A stretch of 64,000 nt of DNA from contig OZ022498.1 in the NCBI GenBank assembly GCA_963989385.1, positions 103,711,298 through 103,775,297 on the forward strand. The letters are read 5' to 3'. The DNA comes from Ctena decussata. Its lineage: Eukaryota; Mollusca; Bivalvia; Lucinida; Lucinidae. The position numbers were made by a program, and so were the translations under genes. The notes under the pieces were generated by a model, which was not told where the DNA came from, made no database searches, and was given only the letters and a program-made list of their open reading frames with translations. Below are positions 1 through 11,120 of this stretch, piece by piece (the stretch's first letter is position 1; each line of letters begins with the position of its first letter).

Positions 1-65
1 TATCTGGAATTTTGGGGATTGTTTGGGAAGAGAAAAATACAACTTATAGCAGAATTACACAAGAC

Positions 66-318
66 CGATTTAAATGAGACGCGACACAAGAAAACCAACA
101 AAGTGCTTGTGCGCCCAGCGCAGACTCAGATCAACCTGGGCATCCGCCCAGTCTGATCAGACTCTTCGCTAAGCACTTAAATGGTAGATAAAGGTCTAAG
201 CTAGCTTCATGCAGACAGTGAAGACTCTGATCAGACTGGGCAGATACCCAAGCAGATCTGGGTCTGTGCTGGGCGCACAATCACTATGTTGGTTTTCTCA
301 TGTCGCGGCTCAAATATT
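66..318. repeat. Palindromic dispersed element, family P1, copy 1
   Basis: The two ends are inverted repeats of roughly 45 bp. The left end reads gcgacacaagaaaaccaac and the right end is its approximate reverse complement. Inside lie short inverted phrases built on tctgatcag. Further copies lie at 568-815, 2390-2633, 3090-3274 and about 59665-59850. No coding capacity is seen. This is most likely a MITE-type non-autonomous DNA element; the superfamily is unknown. Confidence 0.75.
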
Positions 319-567
319 TGAGTTCATCCTAAAGGGGGGAAACCCTGTCTTATACCCAAACTATAATGGTACAGTACAACAAACCTGTGCAGAACTCTAG
401 AAAGTCCTTCTTAAACTGGTCAAGGATATGACCACTTGAGTAGCCAGAACCTATGTCAGAGCCAAACTGCCCACAAGTTCTGTCGTCAGTAGAAACAGTA
501 AACACCAACCACTCTTCACCAGTTTCAGCTAATCTTGATAACTGAAATTGAAAAATGCCATAAAATC
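319..567. other. Spacer without recognisable feature
   Basis: Sequence between two P1 elements. I see no exon signals, RNA gene or repeat here. Confidence 0.4.
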
Positions 568-815
568 TTAAATGAGCGCAGCATGACAAACCCAACAAAG
601 TGGCATGTGCGCACAGCGAAGACTCAAATCAGCCTGGGCAACCGCCCAGTCTGATCAGAATCTTTACTGTGTGCTTAAAGTAGCTAAGGGTTTAAGCTAG
701 CTCCATGCAGACAGCAAAGACTCTGATCAGACTAGGTGGATGCCCAGGCTGATCTGAGTCTTCGCTGGGCACACCTGCCACTTTGTTGGTTTTGTTGTGT
801 CGCTGCTCAAATATT
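568..815. repeat. Palindromic dispersed element, family P1, copy 2
   Basis: Same layout as the copy at 66-318: a left end with gacaaacccaacaaagtgg, an inner pair of tctgatcag-type phrases, and a right end with ccactttgttggttttgtt. It differs from copy 1 at many positions, so the copies are old. Confidence 0.75.
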
Positions 816-1255
816 GTGGCAGTCCTGCCAGAACAGTGTAGACTAGTGCTGCCAGGATTAATCACAGTATTTGTTTATCTATGGACGTCGGAAAGGAATT
901 GTTCAGTAGAGTAATTTGGGTTAAATAATATGTGCAATTTACAATCAGTTGAACCAGTTATTCCATGTGTCTTTATGTGTATCTGACTTTAGATATGTTT
1001 GGAATTCACCTTCTGTAAATACAACATGGTTATTTAGCCATATTTGGCATATCTGTTTGATCAAAAAATAATATGTCACCATAATACAGCAATGTTCATA
1101 TTATTCTAAGAATAAATTGTGCATATAGACTTATGACTGGTAAGTGGTTAGGATAAATCCTAAATCTATACACATTCACCGATGTAAAGGTTGTTAAGTG
1201 CACCTCAAAGTGTCCCAAAACATAGAGTTATGACCATGACTATTAAAATGACCCC
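816..1255. other. Spacer without recognisable feature
   Basis: AT-rich non-coding sequence. I see no repeat, RNA gene or convincing exon. Confidence 0.4.
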
Positions 1256-1637
1256 ATCCTCACACTGGTCTGGCATTCAACACAGGTAACGAAGACAATG
1301 TACATGAATTTGCTTGTTCCGCTCATCAGGATAAGTTTGTTTCAGAAGTATAGTCTCACGGACCATCCGACCACCGACTATTGAAATAGGAATCAAATGT
1401 TTTACTGAATTAATATGCATAGTCAAGAAATAGGCAACGAGTGTAGAAACTTATTCAAGCACTTTATTTATACTACACGGAATTTGTTCGAAAATCCTAT
1501 CTGACTAAGAGGTATAACAAACTGCCGGGTCCGTAAGAATGATAGTTTGAAATTACTCTAAGAAGTATGCGAAATCAATCAAGTTTTATAGTACGTGGCT
1601 TCGTTGCCTATGTTGAATGCCAGACCAGTGTGATCCT
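1256..1637. mobile_element. MITE with 34-bp TIRs and 5-bp target duplication
   Basis: The ends at 1261 and 1632 are near-perfect inverted repeats over 34 bp, starting CACACTGGTCTGGCATTCAA. The sequence ATCCT lies directly outside both ends (1256-1260 and 1633-1637), a clean 5-bp target site duplication. The 372-bp body has no ORF. A 5-bp duplication with CACA-starting termini recalls the Transib/RAG superfamily, but that assignment is only inferred. Confidence 0.85.
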
Positions 1638-1734
1638 AGTAAACAATATTTCAGTGATGTTGAGACATTGCCTCTGAATTTGTAGGACTTTTACCAAACC
1701 TGAGATAAATTACTCTTAGGTCCTGCTACAGCTA

Positions 1735-1956
1735 CTAGGGGAGAGTCGGGTAACTTCGGACAGGCGGGTAAATTCGGACATACCATTACAAACAGTGAAA
1801 ATCCAGATGAGACGGCTCATAATGAGCTGTCTCATCAGGATTTTCACTGTTTGGCCAGTTATTGTTTTGTTTTAGTTCCAGACAGCTGACATATAAAGGA
1901 AAAAATGTCACTGTTCGAATTTACCTGCTGTCCAAAATTACCCGACTCTCCCCTAG
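1735..1956. mobile_element. Short TIR element with inner hairpin
   Basis: Terminal inverted repeats of about 45 bp start ctaggggagagtcgggtaa and end with its complement. In the centre (about 1790-1853) is a second palindrome with arms reading caaacagtgaaaatcc, so the whole element can fold on itself. No ORF belongs to it. I could not define a target duplication. Confidence 0.75.
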
Positions 1957-2389
1957 AAGCTCTGCCACAGCGGCACCAGGCAGCACATCTAATGGGCGGA
2001 TGCCACTCTACATTAAACTTACCAAAGATCTGATTTCATATTTAAGGACAATTTTTACAGCTTTTTGAAGCTCCTGAGATTCCATCTGCCAACTTGGTTG
2101 AAAAGATCTGCAACATAAGAAAAGAAAATCATCAAATACATGTATATATAAGATTACCATATTAATCGTATTAAATGCTCCAGAGCATTGCATTTTTCAA
2201 AATAGAAGGGTGGCGGGACATTTGTTAGAGCCTGTCATTAACAAATCAGGCACTCACCAAAATGTTTCCAATAAACAGTATTAAGTAATTTTAACCATAC
2301 AAGAATAATAGCTATACTTTGTCATCATTCAAACAGAAGGCAATTGCATAAAATAATTCTATGAAATGGTGCTGTTAACACACTAACAT
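1957..2389. other. Spacer without recognisable feature
   Basis: AT-rich; nothing recognised. Confidence 0.35.
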
Positions 2390-2633
2390 ATATGAGCCAC
2401 AATACAACAAAACCAACAAAATGGCATGTGCACCCATCAAAGATTCAGATCAGCCTGGGCATCCGTCCAGTCTGATCAGAGTCTTTGCGGTGTGTTTAAA
2501 GGGTAGCTTAGGGTCTAAGACAGCCCCATGCAGACAGCAAAGACCAATCAGACCAGGTGGGTGCCCAGGTTGATTTGAACTTTCGCTCGGCAAACATGCC
2601 ACATTGTTGGTTTAATCGAGTCACGGCTCAATT
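2390..2633. repeat. Palindromic dispersed element, family P1, copy 3
   Basis: Left end has caacaaaaccaacaaaatgg; right end has cattgttggtttaatcgag followed by cacggctcaatt. The inner tctgatcag phrase is kept near 2475. Confidence 0.7.
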
Positions 2634-2835
2634 ATGTGTGTATCATATAACTTTCGGAAGAAACAGGGAGGGCATGTATTACAGCGGGGGCATTTATTAG
2701 GATTACTGCTGTAGACTGGGTAGCCAAAGTCAAGTAATGTGTAATGATTTTTTTTTATTTGAGTCTCTAGGGCATTTACAATATGGTTAAAACATACTTT
2801 TTGACTTATACTAAGAACATAACTAAAGTAAAAAT

Positions 2836-3002
2836 TCAATGGCTTGAACCCTGATGGTTCGTCAACCCTGCTTGACTAGAACTCCATTCTTGGTCCCAAG
2901 AGGTTATTTTAAATAGAAACTAACCCTGGATGGCTAGAACTACCCTTGGCTGGAACTAATTTTCATGGTCCCAAGCCTGTTTGAGCCATTGAAGTTCTAC
3001 TG
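2836..3002 (-). mobile_element. CAGTAGAAC-type MITE, diverged copy
   Basis: This is the reverse complement of most of the better-kept element at 61010-61191. It shares the phrases on 'ggtcccaag', 'aaactaaccctggatggctag' (shortened here) and the terminal gaagttctactgta. The left terminal repeat is eroded. Confidence 0.65.
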
Positions 3003-3026
3003 TATGTGCATATTACATACCAAAGG

Positions 3027-3345
3027 ACAAAAACAAGAAGATTCATCCAAGTGAATGATCAATCTATGGCCTAGTGGCTTTGTTACAGATTTCAACAAAG
3101 TGCCATGTGCACCCATCAAAGATTCAGATCAGCCTGGACATCTGCCCAGTCTGATCAGAGTCTTTGCTGTGTGCTTAAAGGGTAGCTAAGGGTCTAAGCT
3201 AGCTCCATGCCCAGGTTAATCTGTCTTTGCTGGGTGCACATGCCACCCTGTTGGCTTTGTCGTATTACCACTGGGCTAAAACAAGAAGATTCATCCAAGT
3301 GAATGATCAGTCTATGGCCTAGTGGCTTTGTTACAGATTCCAACA
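3027..3345. repeat. P1 element copy 4 between 65-bp direct repeats
   Basis: A P1 palindromic element (about 3090-3274, left end truncated) lies between two nearly identical 65-bp direct repeats (3027-3092 and 3279-3345). Both repeats contain gattcatccaagtgaatga and ctatggcctagtggctttg. The direct repeats are far longer than a transposase target duplication, so a local duplication or unequal exchange is more likely. Confidence 0.7.
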
Positions 3346-3413
3346 ACACTGTATGTTTCAATTGACGTCATCATCTAAAAAGGTATATACATAGAGAATA
3401 CCATGTTAGTGTC

Positions 3414-3523
3414 CTTTGATATCAAGTTTATTGGGCGAGACCAGAAACAGCATAGGAATGGCAAGGTTTGCCGAGCCAGTCCGACATGTTTCTGGTCGAG
3501 TCTGATAAACTTGATATCAAAAG
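3414..3523. repeat. Inverted repeat (foldback), about 35-bp arms
   Basis: Arms at 3414-3449 and 3487-3523 share ctttgatatcaagtttat and the phrase gaccagaaaca in inverted order, with a loop of about 37 bp. No gene overlaps. Confidence 0.7.
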
Positions 3524-4540
3524 AGACTTACATGATTTTCTATTTATCATGCATCATTAGAAGATTTTACGGCATAAACGAATGATAAGCAAACACAGTT
3601 TTGTTTGAACTTGCTGACATCGCGAATGTGTTATGATGCAAGTCTGTGACGTCAATTAACCAACTGAACATTGATATCATGGCCAGCGTCAGTATGTAGC
3701 CAATCATCTTCAGAGATCACTTCTAAAGGCATCGCCTGATAACATTGGCCCAAGCGCAGTTCTAAGTGACATGATATCACATCATGTTATCATACCCCAG
3801 ATATCAGGCGAATTTTGCAGCAGATGCATGATAAAACATGTATTGACAATGATTTATTAGCAGTTTCACCAAGAGTCAAGGCAAACATTTAAGCATTTGT
3901 CAGTTAAGTAAGGCCAACAACAAACACTACTCATAGGCATGTGGCGTTACAAGCACCATGAGAAAACACTGGGAATAAGACAGTTCACCGACACCACAAT
4001 CCGCAGACATAGATTTTGAAGGCATTTCTGGGCTGGAAAATTCCACTGGTCTGCTCGCCATGATGAGTGGCTATTGCTTAAGGAGGAGTGAAAGTTTTCT
4101 CTGTTCCAAGTGCAAATTACTGAAATCACCATTTCTATGGTCTTGTTGGACAAGTGACAATTTCAAGAATTTTCCAGTCCTGCATTTCACCGACAAAACT
4201 GAATACAGTTCACCAACACTTTTGAAGACAATTCACTTACAAAATTTTAAACTGTATTTATGTACATGTACATGTATATGCAGACAAAAGAAATTCATAA
4301 TTTGAAAATACAGTGATACAAATATTTTATGAATGGCAAATATAAACATCAACAACACATTTCCCTGTTCGTTATTGTCTCTGATTCTTGCATTTTGGGT
4401 CACAAGCTTCATGGTAATACCAGTATGCTTAATGAATATTGCTTATTCTTGTGCTGATATGATAGACACAGATATACATACAAGATACAGATTTTATTTG
4501 AAGTCAGATAAGGTTACGAGTAACATTAGCTATGAATAGG
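3524..4540. other. Non-coding stretch with minisatellite-like units
   Basis: No gene seen. Between about 3975 and 4240 there are scattered phrases such as agacagttcaccgacac and cacttttgaagacaattcac. They are the reverse complement of the units at 5625-5770, suggesting inverted relics of one repeat on either side of a SINE. Confidence 0.4.
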
Positions 4541-4776
4541 GGGTGGCTGGGTGGTGCAATGGTGCTGTGTGTAACTTCCAGTGCCAGGGTGTCCTGCTGA
4601 TTTGGAACATTGTAGGGCAAGGGCCCACTGTGCTTGCAGTAGGTGCAGGTGGGGTTGTTTGGACATTTTCTCTCTCGACTATCATTTCTCCTCTTTCTCC
4701 CTCTCTGGGAGATGGCCCAATATAGACTGAAATACTGTCTCAAAGGGCCATTAAACCCAAAACAATCAATCAATAA
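4541..4776 (+). mobile_element. SINE, tRNA-like head, family S1
   Basis: Begins with a tRNA-like A-box phrase (ggtggctgggtggtgcaatgg). It carries the 3' phrase agactgaaatactgtctcaa and ends in a short aatc repeat. The 3' part is shared, inverted, with about 39880-39945. The B box is poorly kept. Class is inferred from layout. Confidence 0.55.
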
Positions 4777-5620
4777 AAGCTATGAATAGTTATTAATACT
4801 TTCCCTTTCCTTGTCACGCCCGATTTTTGTTGAATTTATCGGTTGCTGCCACATGTGGATTAAGCTGAAATTCACAACGCATTACAGTACCAAAAGTAGG
4901 AACACAAAACAGGTAGGGCTTATGGGAAACATGCTTGGCACTGAGCTACTGTATTTTTTTTTTAGGGAGCTGGCAGCAAAAGTATTAAACCAACAAACAT
5001 ATCAAAATACATCGATGCAGATGTAAGAAACAAGATATGGCAAAAATATTTTATTTTCCCTTTCAAAGGCATTATTTAATCAATATTTCTAAAATAGGAC
5101 AGGTAGAAATAAACTTGCTTCCAAGGGATCTAACTTTTCAGAACTTATGAAATCACTATGAATCCAGATATCTAGATGGTGAAAATTTAAATATCTGTTT
5201 TTCTATACTTCAGGAGGTAAATAACTACTGTATCAATATCTTGAAAAAGGTTGTAACAGACCGAAACTGGTCCACCATAAAAAAATCCTGTTTAATCAGT
5301 CCCGGTTGTTTTTTTACTTCTGTCTTGGTCCTCAAGCTTTGTTTAAATTAACATATTCAGTCAGTATAAATTACATTTCATAATGAAGAAAAAAATGATT
5401 TCCCTCTTTCTTACTTTTCGTGAATCAATATCGGAAAACGTTTTTCCTGACACTACACGTATTGTCATCTGCTATAAACTGCATGCTCTGTACCAATTTT
5501 TCAGACAGACAGAAACATTCCCTTCCAATCTCATCGAAGTGTCCATCATTATTTCTAATAATAATCATTATTCCTAGCAATAATCATATAATAATATTAA
5601 GCACAAGTGATAAGTCACGA
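4777..5620. other. Spacer without recognisable gene
   Basis: AT-rich sequence with homopolymer runs. Short open frames here start and stop at random and show no protein motif. Confidence 0.4.
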
Positions 5621-5624
5621 GTAA

Positions 5625-5770
5625 AAAGTGTCAGTGAGCTGTCTTCAAAAGTGTCGGTGAACTATCTTTAAAAGTGTCAGTGAGATGTCTTCAAAAACTT
5701 GTTTGTGAACTGTCTTCAAAACTGGTATCATTGAATGCCTTGTTGGTGAACTGTCTCAATTCCAGCAACA
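5625..5770. repeat. Degenerate minisatellite, about 24-28-bp units
   Basis: Five to six imperfect units of the form gtgtcggtgaactgtcttcaaaa. Inverted relatives occur at 3975-4240. Confidence 0.6.
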
Positions 5771-5975
5771 TCAACCTATCAGATCCAATCAAGTACTGTA
5801 CTAAAAGGCCATCAAACCAAAATTTGGTTGAAACTTGACAGTACACCAATAATGGTAAATCGTTGTTAATGATCTTTGACCAAACTGATACTGCTGTCGA
5901 CCACCCTGTCTGACAACCACTCTTGCATATATGGTAACCAATTGACTCTGTCTATCTATCTACTGTCTTTACTGC

Positions 5976-6318
5976 AACTTCACAGGGTATAATCGATTCC
6001 GCTAATTTTCGCTTCCTGCAGAGACTGTACATCATATTTGGCTTCTGCCGAGACTGTCCGCGACCTCTTGCTTCCTGCCGAGACTTCTGTACATGATAAA
6101 TGGCTTCCTGCAGAGACTGTCCGCGTGATTCTGCTTCCTGCCGAGGCTCTCGGCAGGAAGCAGAATCACGCGAACAGTCTCGACAGGAAGCCATTTTACG
6201 AGGACAGTAGTCTCTGCAGGAAGCAAGAGTTCGCGGACAGTCTCGGCAGAAGCCAAATATGACGTACAGTCTCTGCAGGAAGCGAAAATTGGCGGAATCA
6301 ATTGTACCCTGTGAACTT
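5976..6318. mobile_element. 333-bp foldback element with 5-bp target duplication
   Basis: Positions 5981-6313 form one long palindrome centred near 6147 (ccgaggctctcgg), with arms of about 160 bp that differ at few positions. Each arm has internal direct repeats of gcttcctgcagagactgtcc. The termini read CACAGGGTA...TACCCTGTG, and AACTT lies directly outside both ends (5976-5980, 6314-6318). Frames that seem open on both strands are a by-product of the palindrome and the repeats. Confidence 0.85.
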
Positions 6319-7592
6319 CCCTTTGTGAGGATTTTGGGCAGGATGTCTGCTGTGGACAGCACAGGTGGGGAAATAGGCATTACGGTGCTGTACGGTAACA
6401 TTGCGCATGTAAAACCTTTGATGAATGAAACAGTTAAAAGGAAACATTACACAGATAAAGCTTACCCCTTAGATATAGTATGACCGAAAATTATTGAGAA
6501 ATGCACTTTTCATGATATGTTATGCATAATCCTAGTTGTTTCAGTAAATCATTTGCATGGTGGAATATTACGAACGGAATGTAATACATACTTTCTTGCT
6601 ATAACATTTCATTTTACTAGCATTTTCAGAAATTTATACCAGAATGCTGGACCAAGGGGTCTAAAATCGCAAAATACCATGACTTTTAGAGAGCTTTTAA
6701 GAAGTGGCAGTCTTAATCTAGACAACACTGCTTTGGGCTAACACATTCTGGTTGGTATTAGATATTATTAAACAATATCAAGTTGATCAATGTTGTTATG
6801 TGTCATAAAATATGTAGGCCTTTATGCTGGTAACTAAGTTTTTCATGCAACAGAAATTTGAGTTTGGCGCGTTAACGGTATATATAGTCTTACACATTTT
6901 GTGCTCTGGGATATTCAAGACCAAGTAAAAATGAATATCCAACAAGGGTGATCTTATTTTCTGATATCATATTTCATATAAATCATTAGTGTTTGTAATT
7001 ATATATCCATGCTTGTCTGTCATTATTACTTTCTATTAAGTGACTAAATCTTGTAGCCCACCCAGCTGAAAAGTCACCTTTTTCTTAGAATTTGGTGAAA
7101 ATTTGAAAACCTATCAGTTGTTCAGATCCTAATAATTTCTTATAAACTAAAGACGATATCACACAGAGCTGCTGATGGTACAGCAGTGTTGTTTCTGTAT
7201 CTGAAAAAGTAATGTTGAATATGCATTCTTTCTTTAGCGTTTTCTCGTACAAATCTTATTTCAAATTTCATCTTATTTCGCAATTTTGCTCAAATTTTGT
7301 AATTAATTAATTAAAGGGGAGATAATCCATGTCTTTTAGATGACTGACAAACATCAAAACCACCACATTGTAGTTCAGAGATGAATATATCAACATAATA
7401 CCAAATCAGTTTCTTTTATTTCAAATAAAGCTATAAAACCACTGGCTGAAATTTTGTAAAAATTCTCAATAATTTCTGGTCATACTGTATAAGCGTAACT
7501 GTTAACTAAATCTATTAAACATAAAAGAATCAAACAAGTCAAATTGTAGGCTCATTTTATGGCAGCTGAGCTAAAATGTAGATACCCTAGTG
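6319..7592. other. Long spacer, nothing recognised
   Basis: AT-rich; open frames are short and lack motifs. No SINE, TIR element or exon was identified. Confidence 0.4.
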
Positions 7593-7593
7593 A

Positions 7594-9853
7594 AACAAGT
7601 AGCCCAAAGGGCAACAATTGCTCACCTGAGAGACATTGTAAACCTATAGGGATATTTAAGATGCTCAAGGGCAGCTAACTCCACAGTCAGTGGTCCAATC
7701 AGGCTGAAAATTAAATTCATCAAAAACATTATGTATGCTCTCATTTAATATATGCAAGTTTAAAAAGTATCCGATCAAGAGCACAATAGACAGAGCTGTC
7801 AAGGGCAGCTAACTTCGTAGTGGTTGGCCTGATCTGGCCAAAATTTGAACTTGTTTAAGATATTATGCATTTCCTCATTACCTGCAAGTTTGAAAAGGAT
7901 CGGATCAGTAGAAACCAAGAAAAAGTGGCGACATTGATTTTTTGGATGCTCAGGGCAGGTACTCCATAGTCAGTGGTTTGGATCTAGCCGAAATGCTAAC
8001 TAATCCAAGCTTTTATGCATATCCTCATTACCTGCAAGTATGAAGAAGATCCGATGAAAAATGAAAAAGTGATGACGTTGTTTTCTCCATCATAAGACTA
8101 TGGGATTTTTTTTTAAATGCTCAAGGGCAGCTAACTCCGTAGTCTGTCCTCTAATCCGGCCAAATTTCGAACTCATCCAAGCTCTTATGAATGTCATCAT
8201 TACCTGCAAGTATGATAAGGATCTAATCAAAAACCTTGATTGCAGCACCCTGAAAGTCAAACTTGCTCGAGATATTGTCATGCCCTACATTTGTGTTGAA
8301 TTTATTTTAGAATCTGTTGAGAAATGTAGGTGCTAGAGCGATGACAAAGTTTTTCTAAAAATAGCCACAGTGACCTTGACCTTTGGCACAGCATCCTGAA
8401 AGTCGAACTCGCTTGAGATATTGTCATACCCTACATTTGTGTCAAGTTATTTCAAAATCCATGGAGAAATGAAGGTGCTAGGGCGATGACAAAGTTTTTC
8501 TAGAAATAGCCACAGTGACCTTGACCTTGGGCACAGCACCCTGAAAGTCGAACTTGCTCGAGATATTGTCATGCCCTACATTTGTGTGAATTTATTTTAA
8601 AATCCATTGAGAAATGTAGGTGCTAGAGCGCTGACAAAGTTTTTCTAAAAATAGCCACAGTGACCTTGACCTTGGGCGCAGCACCCTGGAAGTCAAACTT
8701 GTTTGAGATATTATCATGCCCTACATTTGTGTGAAGCTGATTTAAAATCCGTTGAGAAATGTAGGCGCTAGAGTGATGACCAAGTTTTTCTAAAAATAGC
8801 CACAGTGACCTTGACCTTGGGTGCAGCACCCTGAAAGTCAAACTTGCTCGAGATATTGTCATGCCCTACATTTGTGTGAAGTTATTTTAAAATCTGCTGA
8901 GAAATGTAGGTGCTAGAGCGCTGACAAAGTTTTTCTTAAAATAGCCACAGTGACCTTGACCTTGGGCGCAGCATCCTGAAAGTCAAACTTGCTCGAAATA
9001 TTGTCATGCCCTACATTTGTGTGAAGTTATTTTAAAATCTGCTGAGAAATGTAGGTGCTAGAGTGCTGACAAAGTTTTTCTAAAAATAGCCATAGTGACC
9101 TTGACCTTGGGCGCAGCATCCTGAAAGTCGAACTTGCTCGAGATATTGTCATGCCCTACATTTGTGTGAAGTTATTTTAAAATCTGTTGAGAAATGTAGG
9201 CAATAGAGCGATGACAAAGTTTTTCTAAAAATATGTGATGACGTTGTTTTCTCCATTATAACACTATGGGATTTTTTTCAAACGCTCAAGGGAAGCTAAC
9301 TCCGTAGTCTGTGCTCGAATCCGGCCAAATTTCGAACTCATCCAAGCTCTTATGTATGTCATCATTACCTGCAAGTATGATAAGGATCTAAGCAGAAACA
9401 GTTGAGAAAACGTGATGACGCCATTTTCCCCATTATAACCCTATGGGATTTTTTTCAAACGCTCAAGGGCAGCTAACTCCGTAGTCTGTGCTTGAATCCG
9501 GCCAAATTTTGAACTCATCCAAGCTCTTGTGTATGTCATCATTACCTGCAAGTATGATAAAGATCTAATCAAAAACAGTTGAGAAATCGTGATGACGCCA
9601 TTTTCCCCATTATAACCCTATTGGGGCTATCTGTTGCCATGGAAACCAGAGTTCTGAGCTGATCGGCACCAAAACCTAATGCAGCCTTTCCCCCACCCAA
9701 ATGATGCTTCAGATAAAATTTGATTGTGATCGACCCACTGGTCTCTGAGATATTAATGTTTGAAAGTGTTGACGCACGCACGCACGCACTAATGGACGAC
9801 GGCTCGACTCCCATCCTATAAGCTCACCTCTGAGCCTTCGGCTCAGGTGAGCT
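7594..9853 (+). mobile_element. Tandem-core Helitron-like non-autonomous element, family H1, copy 1
   Basis: The 5' end reads aacaagtagcccaaagggc, with GCTCACCTGAG at 7620-7630. The 3' end is a strong hairpin at 9821-9853 whose last arm, CTCAGGTGAGC (9842-9852), is the exact complement of that 5' phrase. The body has units of about 155 bp around 'gctcaagggcagctaactcc' and a block of 145-bp units. A cacgcacgcact run lies just before the hairpin. Subterminal inverted repeat, tandem core and 3' hairpin are hallmarks of Helentron-associated elements. It has no coding capacity. Confidence 0.8.
8225..9235 (+). repeat. 145-bp tandem array (core of H1)
   Basis: The phrase 'agccacagtgaccttgacct' recurs at a strict 145-bp spacing (cacag at 8366, 8511, 8656, 8801, 8946 and catag at 9091). 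That gives six units plus a partial one at the left. Antisense frames running through it are artefacts of the repeat. Confidence 0.9.
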
Positions 9854-10048
9854 AACAAGTAGCCCAAAGGGCAACAATTGCTCACCTGAGAAATATTGTA
9901 AACCTATAGGGATATTTAAGATGCTCAAGGGCAGCTAACTCCACAGTCAGTGGTCCAATCAGACTGAAAATTAAACTCATCCAAAACATTATGTATGCCC
10001 TCATTTAATATATGCAAGTTTAAAAAGTATCCGATCAAGAGCACAATA
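9854..10048 (+). mobile_element. H1 family, second head-to-tail copy, 5' part
   Basis: The first 190 bp of H1 restart directly after the hairpin of the preceding copy (aacaagtagcccaaagggc again), nearly identical to 7594-7786. The copy is interrupted at 10048 by another insertion and resumes briefly at 10471 (atagacagagctgtca). Confidence 0.8.
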
Positions 10049-10470
10049 CACATTTCCGATCCACACCCAGAATGTCACACAAAATCACATGATATCGTAT
10101 ACCTGGCCAATGCAACGACAACTTAGCACGTGACATAGTCTCACAAACAAATCGCACGTGGTCAATACCAACATAAGTCCGTGATCTTACCTTTCAGTTA
10201 ATGAAGGGATGTATACCTGTTTGAAGAAAACAAACTAACACCACTTTTAATAAATTTACCCTGCTTTGCAAGAACAGAACGCATCGAAAATGCATGATGC
10301 GCCAACTGCCATGTGTAGGCCATTCGGAGGCTGATTCTTCGCCATAGATCGCCAACATTTAGCAGGCACTTGCATTTGTCATTTGTTTTTCCGCCATCTT
10401 TGTGTAAGCTTGTGAGACGTCGTAACAGTAACTAAGCAGGCGGAGCTTAGCAGCTATTTTCGGAACTGTG
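10049..10470. mobile_element. Small TIR element nested in H1
   Basis: The H1 sequence 'gcacaatagacagagctg' (intact at about 7776-7797) is split here. The insert begins CACATTTCCGA and ends TTCGGAACTGTG, giving short inverted ends, with TA present at both junctions. It has no ORF. The exact end is ambiguous by two bases. Confidence 0.75.
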
Positions 10471-10499
10471 TATAGACAGAGCTGTCATCTTGTACTAAA

Positions 10500-10911
10500 G
10501 CCTTTCACCAGCAGCCAAATTTCATCTCACTGGACTTTCTGCAGAGGGATAACAGCATGATTCCTAATCTCTCAGGGATGTTTACTTCTAAAGGGAGTTT
10601 TATTACCCCTAACACAGTCTGTCACTCTCCCCTTTATTTACTTCCAAATCGTGGAAGTTATTATGTGTATTTGATATGTGTGCTTATCAGATTTTAACAG
10701 CTGTTTGCTGGGGAAAGTGAAGTACTGAACAAGTTCTTATCAGAACATTCCACTGCAGAGAACCTAGATAATCATCATTTAATATGTGTGTTTATGAGCA
10801 TGGATTTATGACTGTATTGAATTATGATTTTGTTGTTGCTTTCCTTGACCTAGTGCACAATTTGGAGGCTATCTTTGATCTTCCATAGCTGTTAATAGCT
10901 TCTTTTCTGAA
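10500..10911. other. Spacer without recognisable gene
   Basis: Nothing recognised apart from the short H1 remnant at its start. Confidence 0.35.
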
Positions 10912-11120
10912 ATGAGCCACTTCATGAAAAAACAGTTATTTGCATATGTGAAAACAAAGGTGCAGATCAGCTGCACGGTAATTATGTTGCTCATCAGTGA
11001 GTTTGTTTTCGCCAAACAGATAATAAAAACTATCTACTTTCTTAAGCCTCTTATCATTTTCTGTGACTGTACAGTCTGAGTTTTGAACTGGTCGGAAACC
11101 CAAAATATAGGCTAAAATAT
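10912..11120 (+). mobile_element. ATGAGCCAC-type MITE, copy 1
   Basis: Starts atgagccacttcatga, then has an imperfect palindrome around cagatcagctgcacgg and later 'ctgtacagtctgag...ctggtcggaaa'. The same order is seen at 12958-13202, 25549-25790 and about 28680-28850. Confidence 0.65.

Noticed and set aside
5952..6401. 149-codon minus frame and several overlapping frames on both strands
   Set aside because: By-product of the 333-bp palindrome and its internal repeats.
8090..8862. Open frames on the minus strand with MTISRASLTFRVL-type starts, repeated also at 32165-33114
   Set aside because: They run through the 145-bp tandem units, where one unit without a stop gives the same frame again and again. 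No protein motif.
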